From: Sporosarcina ureilytica | GTDB lineage: Bacteria > Bacillota > Bacilli > Bacillales_A > Planococcaceae | Assembly (NCBI RefSeq): GCF_001753205.1 | Contig: NZ_CP017560.1 | Span: forward strand, 2,914,001 to 2,978,000 | Direction: 5' to 3' | DNA length: 64,000 nucleotides | Shown here: piece by piece, positions 15,466 through 23,985 of the stretch | How positions within the stretch are numbered: the first letter of the stretch is position 1 | Layout of the letters: every line of letters begins with the position of its first letter | Program-made: the position numbers and the translations under genes | Notes under the pieces: model-generated | What the model was told of the DNA's origin: nothing | What the model saw: the letters and a program-made list of their open reading frames with translations, nothing else | The model's database searches: none

Positions 15466-16749
15466 TTAAAATTTAACTAAACCGTCAACTTTGACAGCCT
15501 GACCTGTCTTTAGGGACATGTTTCCTGCAATACCTGTTAGAATTGACGTTGCTCCGTCGATATGTGAAGCAGCACGGTTAAATTCATCTTCAGATGGCGT
15601 TCCAAAAAGATCTTCTAAAAGCAGTGGGTCTCCTCCCCCATGTCCGCCTTTCCCTTCCACAATTTCTACTTCATAAGGTTCGCCAAACATAGGCAGTACT
15701 TTAACCGATTTTTCTTTCAGCTTACCTTCATCACTCTTTGAACCACCTGAATTAATGTAAGACTGTTCACGTACTTGAACTTCAATCCTACCTTTACTTC
15801 CATTAAATGTAACGATAAACCCTTCCCACGGTAAATAAGCATTTAAGGAATATGTTAAAATCGCTTTATTTTTATACGTAACCATCACACCTAATGTATC
15901 TTCAATATCGATGCCGTCACCGAATACACTTTGATCGCGCTGATAGCCGTCTTCTTGTTCAGCATCTAAATACAATGCTTTTAAATGATCATTTTCTTCT
16001 AACTGAATGGCAAATGGATCATCTTTAGCATATTCACTTCCATGGGCACGCTGATAAAACTTTGTTTCTCCTCTTGCTTCCGCATTTTCTCTACCATAAA
16101 ATCTGAGACCGCCAGTTGCATAAACAGTTTCTGGCGTTGTGTCCAACCAAAAATTCACTAAGTCAAAATGATGGGTTGATTTATGAACGAGCAAGCCGCC
16201 GCTGTTGTTTTTATTCCGGTGCCATCTGCGGAAATAATCGGCACCATGCTGTGTATCTAATGCCCATTCAAAGTTTACAGAATAAACATCACCAATCACA
16301 CCATCTCTAATTAACTCTCTAATTTTCGTATTATGCGGTGCATAACGATAGTTAAATGTCACACGAACCTCTCGGCCTGTTCGGTTAATCGCGTCAATAA
16401 TTTCCTGCGTTTTTTCAGCATCGACAGTCATTGGCTTTTCAGTAATGACATCACACCCTAACTCCAATGCCTTCACAATATATGTATGATGTGTTCGATC
16501 GACTGTTGTGACTATGACAATATCCGGTTTCTCGGTCTTAATCATTGTTTCAAACTCGCTTGCTAAATAAGTAGCGATTTTAGGATGGTCGTACTTTTCT
16601 TCTAATAGTTGATTGGAATAGTCCATTCTTGTCTGGTTGATATCACAAAAAGCGACTAGTTCACATGTATCTCTATAGTCTTCAACCATTGCTCCATAGA
16701 AAAACTCTGCTCTACCACCTGTACCAATTAACACATATTTCTTTCGCAT
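15466..16749 (-). CDS. Gfo/Idh/MocA-family oxidoreductase
   Basis: A 427-residue NAD(P)-dependent sugar oxidoreductase. The Rossmann motif is YVLIGTGGRAEFF at the N-terminus, the catalytic lysine lies in the family motif TEKPM (about residue 97), and a C-terminal beta-sheet domain follows. I place the start at the ATG at 16749, with GGAG eight bases upstream; a 20-residue in-frame extension lacks family similarity. Such enzymes oxidise or epimerise sugars and sugar acids at one carbon, and members in pectin loci often act on unusual residues of side chains. The substrate cannot be deduced. Confidence 0.85.
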   Translation of the reverse strand: MRKKYVLIGTGGRAEFFYGAMVEDYRDTCELVAFCDINQTRMDYSNQLLEEKYDHPKIATYLASEFETMIKTEKPDIVIVTTVDRTHHTYIVKALELGCDVITEKPMTVDAEKTQEIIDAINRTGREVRVTFNYRYAPHNTKIRELIRDGVIGDVYSVNFEWALDTQHGADYFRRWHRNKNNSGGLLVHKSTHHFDLVNFWLDTTPETVYATGGLRFYGRENAEARGETKFYQRAHGSEYAKDDPFAIQLEENDHLKALYLDAEQEDGYQRDQSVFGDGIDIEDTLGVMVTYKNKAILTYSLNAYLPWEGFIVTFNGSKGRIEVQVREQSYINSGGSKSDEGKLKEKSVKVLPMFGEPYEVEIVEGKGGHGGGDPLLLEDLFGTPSEDEFNRAASHIDGATSILTGIAGNMSLKTGQAVKVDGLVKF

Positions 16750-16826
16750 GTTCTCATCTCCAATGTCTTTTTTTCTAATAAAGTCAATATCATAAATAAG
16801 GTATATCACGCTAAAATCCGAATAGT

Positions 16827-16955
16827 GTTGATTTCCGTTCCGGGCGGACGCTTTCCGTGGGGCCGGCGGTAAGCCTCCTCAGTCGCTTCGCTCCCTGCGG
16901 GGTCTTACCTGTCCGGCTAATCCCACAGGAGTCGCCGCCCTCCACTACAATCAAC
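16827..16955. repeat. GC-rich imperfect-palindromic intergenic repeat, short copy
   Basis: This 129-bp block starts GTTGATTTCCGTTCCGGGCG and ends with GGCGGCGACTCC and GTTGATTGTAGTGGAG on the other strand. It is much richer in G+C than its surroundings. It shares both ends and several internal blocks (GTGGGATTAGC, AGACCCCGCAGG, GCCCCACGGAAA), in opposite orientation, with the block at 31736-32178. I know similar sequences from many Bacillus and Planococcaceae genomes. It fills most of the 362-bp gap between the oxidoreductase start and the YesL-like gene; the rest shows nothing. Confidence 0.75.
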
Positions 16956-17111
16956 GGAACTAAAATTCTACCATTACCGGATTTATTTCCATAAATAATG
17001 TCCGTGAAATAAGCAATTATGAAACTAACCCTTTTATTTTCATCTTATTAAACTCATTACTAAATCTAGAAAAGTCTAATAAGTGATTCACCAAAATACT
17101 TTCAACAAAAT

Positions 17112-17783
17112 TTACAGTACCTCTGCCATCTTTTGATCACGATGTTCTTGTTGTTCCTGGCTTTCACGAACCTGTTGCGCAATCTCCAATTTCCGTATGA
17201 CTTTGTAAACGGTCCACATCATGACGTACGCTAGTAAACTCATACTGAAAAATGGAATGATGCCCGGGAATTTTATACATAAATAATATAATGAGTATGC
17301 ACCGACACCCATAAGGGCCGTGTAATGTGGATGTGACACACCAATTAATAATGCATACTTTAAATACTGTGATATCTTCCAGTTGTAATGTACGTAGATT
17401 GGGAGTATATACAACAACATAATGACGTACAGGATGCCACAAATAAATATTCCGGTTCTTAGTACAGAAAATAAACCGCCTGTTGGTAAAAAGGTTAAAT
17501 CAATATAAATGATATAGCCTATGAAAAACAATAACGCACCAAATAAGGTGGATTTGAAAAACTCCTTTTTGTAGGTTGACCAAAAGGTGCCAAATATCGG
17601 AATGTCATGTTCTCCCATTGTCCATTTCCGGGTGACTGTAAAAAGTGCGACTGTTGCAGGCATAAAACCGAAAATCCCTAATCCCAATAGCGTAAATCCA
17701 ATCCATAATAAATTCGCATAGGCTAATCTGGAAATAATTTCACAGATTCTAAAAAAACGTCCAGTCATTCCTTCCAATTCCAT
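17112..17783 (-). CDS. yesL: YesL-like membrane protein (DUF624)
   Basis: A 223-residue protein with five to six hydrophobic helices and the DUF624 features at the N-terminus (FRICEIISRLAYANLLWIGFTLLGLGIFGFMPATVALFTVTRKW). YesL homologues accompany carbohydrate ABC transporters and pectin loci in Bacillales, but their role is unknown. The C-terminal 25 residues are polar and glutamine/glutamate-rich. It lies 20 bp after the lipoprotein gene, with which it probably forms an operon. Confidence 0.8.
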   Translation of the reverse strand: MELEGMTGRFFRICEIISRLAYANLLWIGFTLLGLGIFGFMPATVALFTVTRKWTMGEHDIPIFGTFWSTYKKEFFKSTLFGALLFFIGYIIYIDLTFLPTGGLFSVLRTGIFICGILYVIMLLYILPIYVHYNWKISQYLKYALLIGVSHPHYTALMGVGAYSLYYLCIKFPGIIPFFSMSLLAYVMMWTVYKVIRKLEIAQQVRESQEQQEHRDQKMAEVL

Positions 17784-17803
17784 GATAATCAGCTCCTTAT
17801 TGT

Positions 17804-18370
17804 TTATTTACGAACCAATTCTTCCAGGATAGAAAAAGCCATTTCCTTACTCTTTGTATACTTTGGAATTACTGCAACAAGTTCTATCGGTTCAGAGTCG
17901 ATTATAAATTCGTCACTATTGATCACGCGTAACGCATTTTTTAAAATGATTTCTTCATTCTCTACTTTGTCTATTTCTGCATCTGTAGTAAAAAGCTCCA
18001 ATTCAATATCAGTTAGTTCAACAGCGTTTTCCTCAGTCATCAATGAGTCAAGTGAATGAAGTTCTTCAGAATCATAAGCCGTTCCAAGAATTGCACGATC
18101 CATGATGATTAGATCGCCCGAGTGGCTAACGATTTCTACAAGTAGTCTTTCTGCAACTGGTGGGTATCGATCAATTTTAAAATCTATCAAATTCACGTCA
18201 TTATAATTTGTATGCGCTTCCAACTCTTCAAAAGCTATTGCCGGGACATTTGAAAATACTTGTATCCGAAATTGATTATCATCTTCTTTTTGACACCCTA
18301 CTAAAAGAAATACAAAGCTCATTGAAAAAAAGACTCTTAATAGATAATTAAATTTTATAGAATAACTCAT
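17804..18370 (-). CDS. Uncharacterised lipoprotein
   Basis: A 188-residue protein starting at the ATG at 18370, eight bases after GGGAG. It has a signal peptide with a lipobox (FLLVGC, mature Cys about residue 26) followed by an acidic domain. I do not recognise a family. A segment near residue 85 (GDLIIMDRAILGTAYDSEELHSLD) recalls binding-protein-like folds, but only weakly. Its place before a yesL-like gene and opposite the YesS-like sensor suggests an extracytoplasmic role in sensing or uptake of pectin fragments; this is inference. Confidence 0.7.
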   Translation of the reverse strand: MSYSIKFNYLLRVFFSMSFVFLLVGCQKEDDNQFRIQVFSNVPAIAFEELEAHTNYNDVNLIDFKIDRYPPVAERLLVEIVSHSGDLIIMDRAILGTAYDSEELHSLDSLMTEENAVELTDIELELFTTDAEIDKVENEEIILKNALRVINSDEFIIDSEPIELVAVIPKYTKSKEMAFSILEELVRK

Positions 18371-18561
18371 TGGATAACGCTCCCGAATCATAGTAATAAG
18401 ACTAGCTTTCCTACTAAATCGTATAACATTAATCGTATTACATCCATAATCATATCAACTGATTAGACTGCAAATGCGGTTTTCTCGGTATTTGAACACA
18501 ATATTACATAATGACTATTAATAAAAATATAAAATTTTATAGAAAAATACAAACATTATGA

Positions 18562-18587
18562 TATAATTTGTTTACTAACCAAATCAA
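18562..18587 (+). promoter_or_regulatory. -10 element and ROK-type operator-like site of the yesS-like gene
   Basis: TATAAT is at 18562-18567 on the plus strand. Overlapping it, 18565-18587 read on the minus strand ends in AGTAAACAAATT and contains TTTGG. By eye it shares about 18-19 positions with the dctP and larA sites. No good -35 was found. Confidence 0.5.
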
Positions 18588-18617
18588 ATATTCAATACAA
18601 AACTCGGGGGTATATTG

Positions 18618-20912
18618 ATGAGGCACAATAAGCGTTTTTACTTTAAATTATTATCAATTCTCACCCTGCTTGCGACGTTACCTGTAATCATCGTCGGATT
18701 ATTTTCTTACTTAAAGTCGTCAGAAATCATAGAGAAAAATATTGCGGAAGAAAAAGAACAAAGCATCTATCAAATTCAAACGAACTTTGAACAAACATTG
18801 CAAACCGCAGATCTATCTGTAACGACTTTTGTTACTTCCTATCAACTTCTGAAAGCTTTAGACGAGCCACTTACACCAAACCAGTTTCAACTTTATAATC
18901 AGTTGAAAAAGGAAATGAATCAGCTTCAGCGCTCAGATAGTGGCATTTCAGATTTGTTATTGGTCAGTTTTAATGAAGGTTGGCGTTTGAATAATAACGG
19001 ACTTAAAAGAATTGAAACAAGTCATACAGAAAATATCATTGAAAAATATTCCTCTCTGCCTTATAAATCATCATGGTTACTTGAGAAAAAGGAACAAATT
19101 TTATTCGATTCCAGCGAAGGGACCAATTGCGATTTTTATATAAATCTCGTGAAAAAACTGCCATTGAATGCGAATTATAAAGGCGGAATTGCGATTGCCT
19201 ACATACCTATTTGCGATTTTAATAATATTCTAGCGAGTAATCTAGACTCCGAAACAATCATTGTACTCGATGAAAACGATGTAGTCGTTGCCCATAGTGA
19301 TTTATCGAATATTGGGGATGACCTTTCAGATGCGCCATTTATAATCGAATTAAATGCAATAAAGAGCGACTTTGGCCAATATGATTTAACATTAAATGAA
19401 AGCGATTACAAGGTAACCTTTAGAAAATCAGCCTATAATAATTGGACTTACCTCTCTATGATTAAAATAAGTGCGTTAAATGAACAATCCAACTCAATCG
19501 GATGGTTTACATTTATTACGACAACAATCATATTAATAGGGGTTATCATCTTCTCCTATATCGCATCCAGACGACTGTATGCGCCGATTAATAGACTGTC
19601 CCGTACGATAACTAGCCCGCCAGCAGGCACAATGAATGACTATAAAAATAGTGATGAATTTACAATTATTGAAAACCAAATAGTAGAAATGTTACAACAG
19701 AATGATGAATTGGAGATGAAACTTCAAGGTCAGGTAGTACAATTAAAACAATTTTTCATGACGCGACTCCTTCAAGGGAAATTATCAAATGAAGAGTTAC
19801 AAAGTAAATTGCTCTCCTATGAATACCCGACGAGTTGGAAATACTTCACAGTACTTTCCCTTCAAGTCGATTCATTGGAAGATACCATGCATGACGTTGA
19901 AAATGAAGATTTACTATTATTTACAATCAATACGATGATTGAAGAGTCAATACTAGACAATCGTCGAATGACGCCAGTTGTCGTGAATAAAACGCAAGTG
20001 ACTGTATTTCTAATGGATGAAGATTCGCATACTAGCATGACAGAATACATTTCAACTAGATTACAGGCAATTAAAACAAGAATTAAAGATGAGCTAGGCA
20101 TCACAGTAAGTATCGGAATTAGTAAGAAATATACCCAATTAGAAGAAGCCCATCAAGGATTTAAAGAAAGTACTGAAGCCTTAAGGCACACGCTTACTTT
20201 AGGGCCCGATTCAATTATATTTTTTGATAACATACAAAGTGATTCTAGTTTCTTCACTTTTTATCCACGGCATATTGAAATTGAGCTATTCAATGCCATT
20301 AAAGCTGGCGATAAAGATAAAGTAGACCACTATTTGGATGAGCTCATTAATGCATTATTTAATGATAAGTTAAGCAATACGCAATATGAGATTGCGATTG
20401 TACGATTGTTAACAAATTTAATTGAACTGACCGAAACGCTCGGTGTAAATATTATGAAGTATGGTGGCCATAAATCGCTATTCGATCAATTATATGAATT
20501 CAGATCATTAACCGAAGTGATCAATTGGTTAAAGAGTCTAATCATCTATCCACTGATGGACAAGACCGAAGAGAGAATGCAATCACAATACAAAAATATT
20601 TCCGACGAGATTATTCATATCGTACAGCAAGAATATGATACTGATTTAACATTGAATTATATTGCCGAAAAACTGCACTATAATGCAAACTATTTAAGCA
20701 GTATCTTTCGTAAAGAAACAAATACTTCATTTAGTGAGTACCTGTCATTATATCGACTGAACATCGCTAAAAAGTGGTTAAGGGAAACAGATATCACTGT
20801 GAAAGAAATTGCAGAAAGACTGAATTATAATAACTCCCAAAACTTTATTCGTTCCTTTAAAAAAGTTGAAGGAACGACACCAGGAAGATATAGACAAAAG
20901 AATAAAGTTTAA
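18618..20912 (+). CDS. Membrane-bound AraC-family transcriptional regulator (YesS-like)
   Basis: A 764-residue single-chain sensor-regulator, close in length to Bacillus YesS. Helix 1 (about residues 9-30) and helix 2 (about residues 298-320) bracket an extracytoplasmic Cache-like sensor region. After a linker, the C-terminal 100 residues are an AraC-type double helix-turn-helix (LNYIAEKLHYNANYLSSIFRKE and VKEIAERLNYNNSQNFIRSFKK). The ATG at 18618 follows GGGGG by seven bases; an in-frame TTG directly before it is ignored. YesS-type proteins activate genes for rhamnogalacturonan or pectin use when oligosaccharides bind outside. The adjacent YtcQ-type importer is a likely target. Confidence 0.88.
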   Translation: MRHNKRFYFKLLSILTLLATLPVIIVGLFSYLKSSEIIEKNIAEEKEQSIYQIQTNFEQTLQTADLSVTTFVTSYQLLKALDEPLTPNQFQLYNQLKKEMNQLQRSDSGISDLLLVSFNEGWRLNNNGLKRIETSHTENIIEKYSSLPYKSSWLLEKKEQILFDSSEGTNCDFYINLVKKLPLNANYKGGIAIAYIPICDFNNILASNLDSETIIVLDENDVVVAHSDLSNIGDDLSDAPFIIELNAIKSDFGQYDLTLNESDYKVTFRKSAYNNWTYLSMIKISALNEQSNSIGWFTFITTTIILIGVIIFSYIASRRLYAPINRLSRTITSPPAGTMNDYKNSDEFTIIENQIVEMLQQNDELEMKLQGQVVQLKQFFMTRLLQGKLSNEELQSKLLSYEYPTSWKYFTVLSLQVDSLEDTMHDVENEDLLLFTINTMIEESILDNRRMTPVVVNKTQVTVFLMDEDSHTSMTEYISTRLQAIKTRIKDELGITVSIGISKKYTQLEEAHQGFKESTEALRHTLTLGPDSIIFFDNIQSDSSFFTFYPRHIEIELFNAIKAGDKDKVDHYLDELINALFNDKLSNTQYEIAIVRLLTNLIELTETLGVNIMKYGGHKSLFDQLYEFRSLTEVINWLKSLIIYPLMDKTEERMQSQYKNISDEIIHIVQQEYDTDLTLNYIAEKLHYNANYLSSIFRKETNTSFSEYLSLYRLNIAKKWLRETDITVKEIAERLNYNNSQNFIRSFKKVEGTTPGRYRQKNKV

Positions 20913-20942
20913 ATCGAAATACTACGACTGGACATTAAAACT

Positions 20943-20970
20943 AATCCACCATTATTGATAATGGTGGATT
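20943..20970. terminator. Shared bidirectional terminator, yesS-like gene and esterase
   Basis: AATCCACCATTA and TAATGGTGGATT form a perfect 12-bp stem with a 4-nt loop between two convergent genes. The esterase stop codon (20952-20954) lies inside the stem. Confidence 0.8.
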
Positions 20971-21983
20971 TCTTCGTTTAACTTCTGGATGAGCCAATCA
21001 AATGATTTTTCTCCACTTATTTCATGGCCGCCTTTAAACAGATGATAAGACAATAAATCTTCCACCCCAAACGAACGATAAATCTTTGTTAACTGCTCAA
21101 TGGCCTCCAACGTCTTTTCTAGAGGGAAAAGATGATCCTCCATCCCCGCCTCGATAAACAATGCTCTTGGGGCGATTAACCCAATCAAATCCGGCATTTC
21201 CGCGTATTTTAATATGCCGGGAATATAGTTATCTAAACAGTGTCTTCTTGCCATAATACTTCCTTCAAAAGTATTCGCATAACCGCTCACAACAACAGCT
21301 TTTATTCTATCGTCAAGGGCGGATGTAAAGGCAGCGACAAGTCCTCCTCCTGAAATCCCCATACATCCTATCCTATCATTGTCAACTTCATCTAATGATT
21401 GTACATAATCAATCACTCTTCTACACTCTGCGACTCTAAGACCCGCTAATGTCTTGCCGTTAAGCAACAATTGACTAGCCATCATATAACAAGAATTGTC
21501 AGTAGGCGAACCAACGCCTTGGTCTTTTTGAAGTTTCCGATCCCCAAACCCAATTAACTCCGGAACGGCTACAATTACACCTTTTTTCACAAGTTCAATG
21601 GCAAAGTTCTGATGATAGCCTTTTTCTTTTAGCTTGGATCCATCTGGATTTAAACCAACAGCCTCTTTACTCCCGTACCCATGACCATGCAGTGCAATCA
21701 CTGCTGGGTACTTAATTTCATGGCTGCCTTTCGGAATTAATAAATAAACAGGCATTTTTAAAAGACTGTCAGTTCTAATTTCAACTCGTAATCTATAATA
21801 GGTATCCATATCAACCTTTTCCAGTAAGGTTGGATGCAGATTTCCATTAGTAAATTGAAAATCTCCCAATGCTCTTTTAAATTTATCTTTCAAGTCATCT
21901 TGCCAATTTTTATCATAGATTTCACTATGGGCTTTTGTTGTTTCCTGATACAAAGCATTTAAATATTTATCGGCAGACCACAT
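20952..21983 (-). CDS. Alpha/beta-hydrolase, acetylxylan-esterase/dienelactone-hydrolase-like
   Basis: A 343-residue cytosolic hydrolase (no signal peptide). The nucleophile elbow is GISGGG (Ser211); Asp283 in GMEDHLFP and His320 in GGHE complete the triad, and ALHGHGYG near residue 100 forms the oxyanion region. The family includes acetyl and methyl esterases acting on plant polysaccharide fragments, so removal of acetyl or methyl groups from imported pectin oligomers is the likely role. It ends the importer operon (23986-25488, 22887-23864, 21996-22871), 12 bp after the last permease gene. Confidence 0.82.
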   Translation of the reverse strand: MWSADKYLNALYQETTKAHSEIYDKNWQDDLKDKFKRALGDFQFTNGNLHPTLLEKVDMDTYYRLRVEIRTDSLLKMPVYLLIPKGSHEIKYPAVIALHGHGYGSKEAVGLNPDGSKLKEKGYHQNFAIELVKKGVIVAVPELIGFGDRKLQKDQGVGSPTDNSCYMMASQLLLNGKTLAGLRVAECRRVIDYVQSLDEVDNDRIGCMGISGGGLVAAFTSALDDRIKAVVVSGYANTFEGSIMARRHCLDNYIPGILKYAEMPDLIGLIAPRALFIEAGMEDHLFPLEKTLEAIEQLTKIYRSFGVEDLLSYHLFKGGHEISGEKSFDWLIQKLNEEIHHYQ

Positions 21984-21995
21984 AGATACACCCCA

Positions 21996-22871
21996 TTATT
22001 CTTTAATTGAACCTAGCAATGCACCTTTCGCAAAATGCTTCTGTAAGAATGGATAGACTAACAGAATCGGAATCGTTGCGACAACGATCACGGCCATTTT
22101 TACAGACTGTGACGGCGGCGGTACATCCGAATACTCAGCGCTATCATAAGCAATTCCGGTTGCCAATACGACAATTTGTCGAAGTAAAACTTGTACAGGC
22201 CATTTAGCTGCATCGCTTAAATATAAAATTGCATGCATATACGTATTCCAATAGGTAACCCCGTAAAAGAGTGAAATCGTCGCAATCGCAGGCAATGAGC
22301 ATGGAATGACAATCCGAAATAAAATGCCAAAATCACCAGCGCCATCGATTTTCGCTGACTCTTCTAATCCAGCAGGTAAATTTTGAAAGAAAGTCTTTAA
22401 AATAATCATGTTAAAAACGTTAATGGATACTGGGATAATCAAGGCCGCTAACGAATCCAGTAATCCTGTTTTTTGTACGACGACGAACGTCGGGATAATC
22501 CCTCCATTAAAAAGCATCGTAAAGATGATAAAAAACATAATATATCGTCGACCCACGAGATCTTTACGAGATAATCCGTAAGCCGTCAGCGTTGATAAAA
22601 ACATACTCCATAATGTCCCCACAACTGTTACAAAAATGGATACAAAGATTGCTTTCATAACCGTACCTGTAGAGAAGATATACTTATAAGCACTTAATGT
22701 AAATTTCGTTGGGAATATGAGGAAACTTTTTTCTGCGATTTCTGCGCCCGTTGCAAATGAGCTACCAATTACGTGAATAAAAGGTAACACGGTTATTAAA
22801 GCAATTAACGTTAGTAGTGTAGTGTTAATCAAATTAAAAATACGACTACTTAATGACTTGTCTACTATCAT
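21996..22871 (-). CDS. ABC sugar transporter permease (YtcP/LplC-like)
   Basis: A 291-residue inner-membrane permease with six helices and the EAA loop LPAGLEESAKIDGAGDFGILFRIVIPCSLPAIATI (about residues 165-200) that contacts the ATPase. It pairs with the upstream permease 15 bp away. In Bacillus, YtcQ-YteP-YtcP-type systems carry complex uronic oligosaccharides. No ATPase gene is present here; such importers borrow a shared MsmX-type ATPase encoded elsewhere. Confidence 0.92.
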   Translation of the reverse strand: MIVDKSLSSRIFNLINTTLLTLIALITVLPFIHVIGSSFATGAEIAEKSFLIFPTKFTLSAYKYIFSTGTVMKAIFVSIFVTVVGTLWSMFLSTLTAYGLSRKDLVGRRYIMFFIIFTMLFNGGIIPTFVVVQKTGLLDSLAALIIPVSINVFNMIILKTFFQNLPAGLEESAKIDGAGDFGILFRIVIPCSLPAIATISLFYGVTYWNTYMHAILYLSDAAKWPVQVLLRQIVVLATGIAYDSAEYSDVPPPSQSVKMAVIVVATIPILLVYPFLQKHFAKGALLGSIKE

Positions 22872-22886
22872 TGTAATGCCTCCTAA

Positions 22887-23864
22887 TTAGTAAATTCCCT
22901 CTTCTCCGTTTTTCTTCGCTAGCCAGTTAGCAAATACAACCAATATTAATCCAACGACCCCTTTAAAAAGTCCGACCGCAGTTGCATAACTGAATTGTCC
23001 TTGACGTAATCCAGCGACATACACATACGTATCAAATATTTCTGCAACATGTCGGTTTGTTGAGTTCAATAGTAAATAAACATGTTCAAAACCTAATTCG
23101 AGTACGTCACCAATTTTTAAGATTAGAAGAATGATAATGACACTTTTAATTGCAGGCAGTGTGATATGCCACATTTGTCTAAATCGGTTTGCTCCGTCCA
23201 TTTTTGCAGCTTCATATAACTGCGGATCAACAGATGCAATCGCTGCTAGGAAAATAATTGTTCCCCAACCAGCTTCTCGCCAAATAATTTGTAAAATATA
23301 CATCGGTCTAAACCAGGAAGAATCTAATAAAAAGTTGATTTCCTTCAATCCAAAATTCTTTAATAATCCATTAATAATCCCACCGTCCAACGTTAACAAA
23401 ACATAACTTATGGAAACGACAACAACCCAAGACATGAAATGGGGTAAATAAATCATTGTTTGAATGGTCTTTTTGTAATATTCTTTCCTAAGTTCATTTA
23501 ACATTAACGATAGAATGATTGGGATTGGGAAATAGATTAAGATTTGCAATGCAAACAATACGAGTGTGTTTTTCAAGATCATCCAAAAATCGGACGATGT
23601 AAACAATCGCTTAAAATGCTCTAAACCGACCCATTCACTTCCGGCTATTCCCAAATAAGGTTTATAGTCCTGAAAGGCAATAATCATCCCAAACATTGGT
23701 ATGTATTTGTAAATAAATAAATACAAAAGTCCCGGCGCAATCATTAAATAAATCATTTTGTTTTTGGCAATATTTTTGCGTAATTCACTTCTTTTCTTCT
23801 GTGACTCACTTCGTTTTCTTTCTTTTATTTCCGCCTTTGTCAAAGGAACCTGAATACTATTCAT
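22887..23864 (-). CDS. ABC sugar transporter permease (YteP/LplB-like)
   Basis: A 325-residue permease with a charged N-terminus (residues 8-35, rich in Lys/Arg) and six helices. The EAA loop is DPQLYEAAKMDGANRFRQMWHITLPAIKSVI (about residues 211-241). The ATG at 23864 has GGGGGAG eight bases upstream; two further in-frame starts (23870, 23873) overlap that site. It follows the binding-protein gene after a strong hairpin (23938-23982). Confidence 0.92.
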   Translation of the reverse strand: MNSIQVPLTKAEIKERKRSESQKKRSELRKNIAKNKMIYLMIAPGLLYLFIYKYIPMFGMIIAFQDYKPYLGIAGSEWVGLEHFKRLFTSSDFWMILKNTLVLFALQILIYFPIPIILSLMLNELRKEYYKKTIQTMIYLPHFMSWVVVVSISYVLLTLDGGIINGLLKNFGLKEINFLLDSSWFRPMYILQIIWREAGWGTIIFLAAIASVDPQLYEAAKMDGANRFRQMWHITLPAIKSVIIILLILKIGDVLELGFEHVYLLLNSTNRHVAEIFDTYVYVAGLRQGQFSYATAVGLFKGVVGLILVVFANWLAKKNGEEGIY

Positions 23865-23937
23865 CTCCATCACTCCCCCTGTCGTTTTGTAATTCGTGAT
23901 GAAATTTCATTTGTCTAGTCCACCTACTACCTAGAAT

Positions 23938-23982
23938 AAAAAGTTAAAGAAAGGTCAAAAAGCGAACCTTTCTTTAACTTTT
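23938..23982 (-). terminator. Hairpin between the YtcQ-like gene and its permeases
   Basis: The arms AAAGTTAAAGAAAGGT and ACCTTTCTTTAACTTT form a long stem just after the binding-protein stop. It is probably a partial terminator that keeps binding-protein mRNA in excess over permease mRNA. Confidence 0.65.
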
Positions 23983-23985
23983 CAA

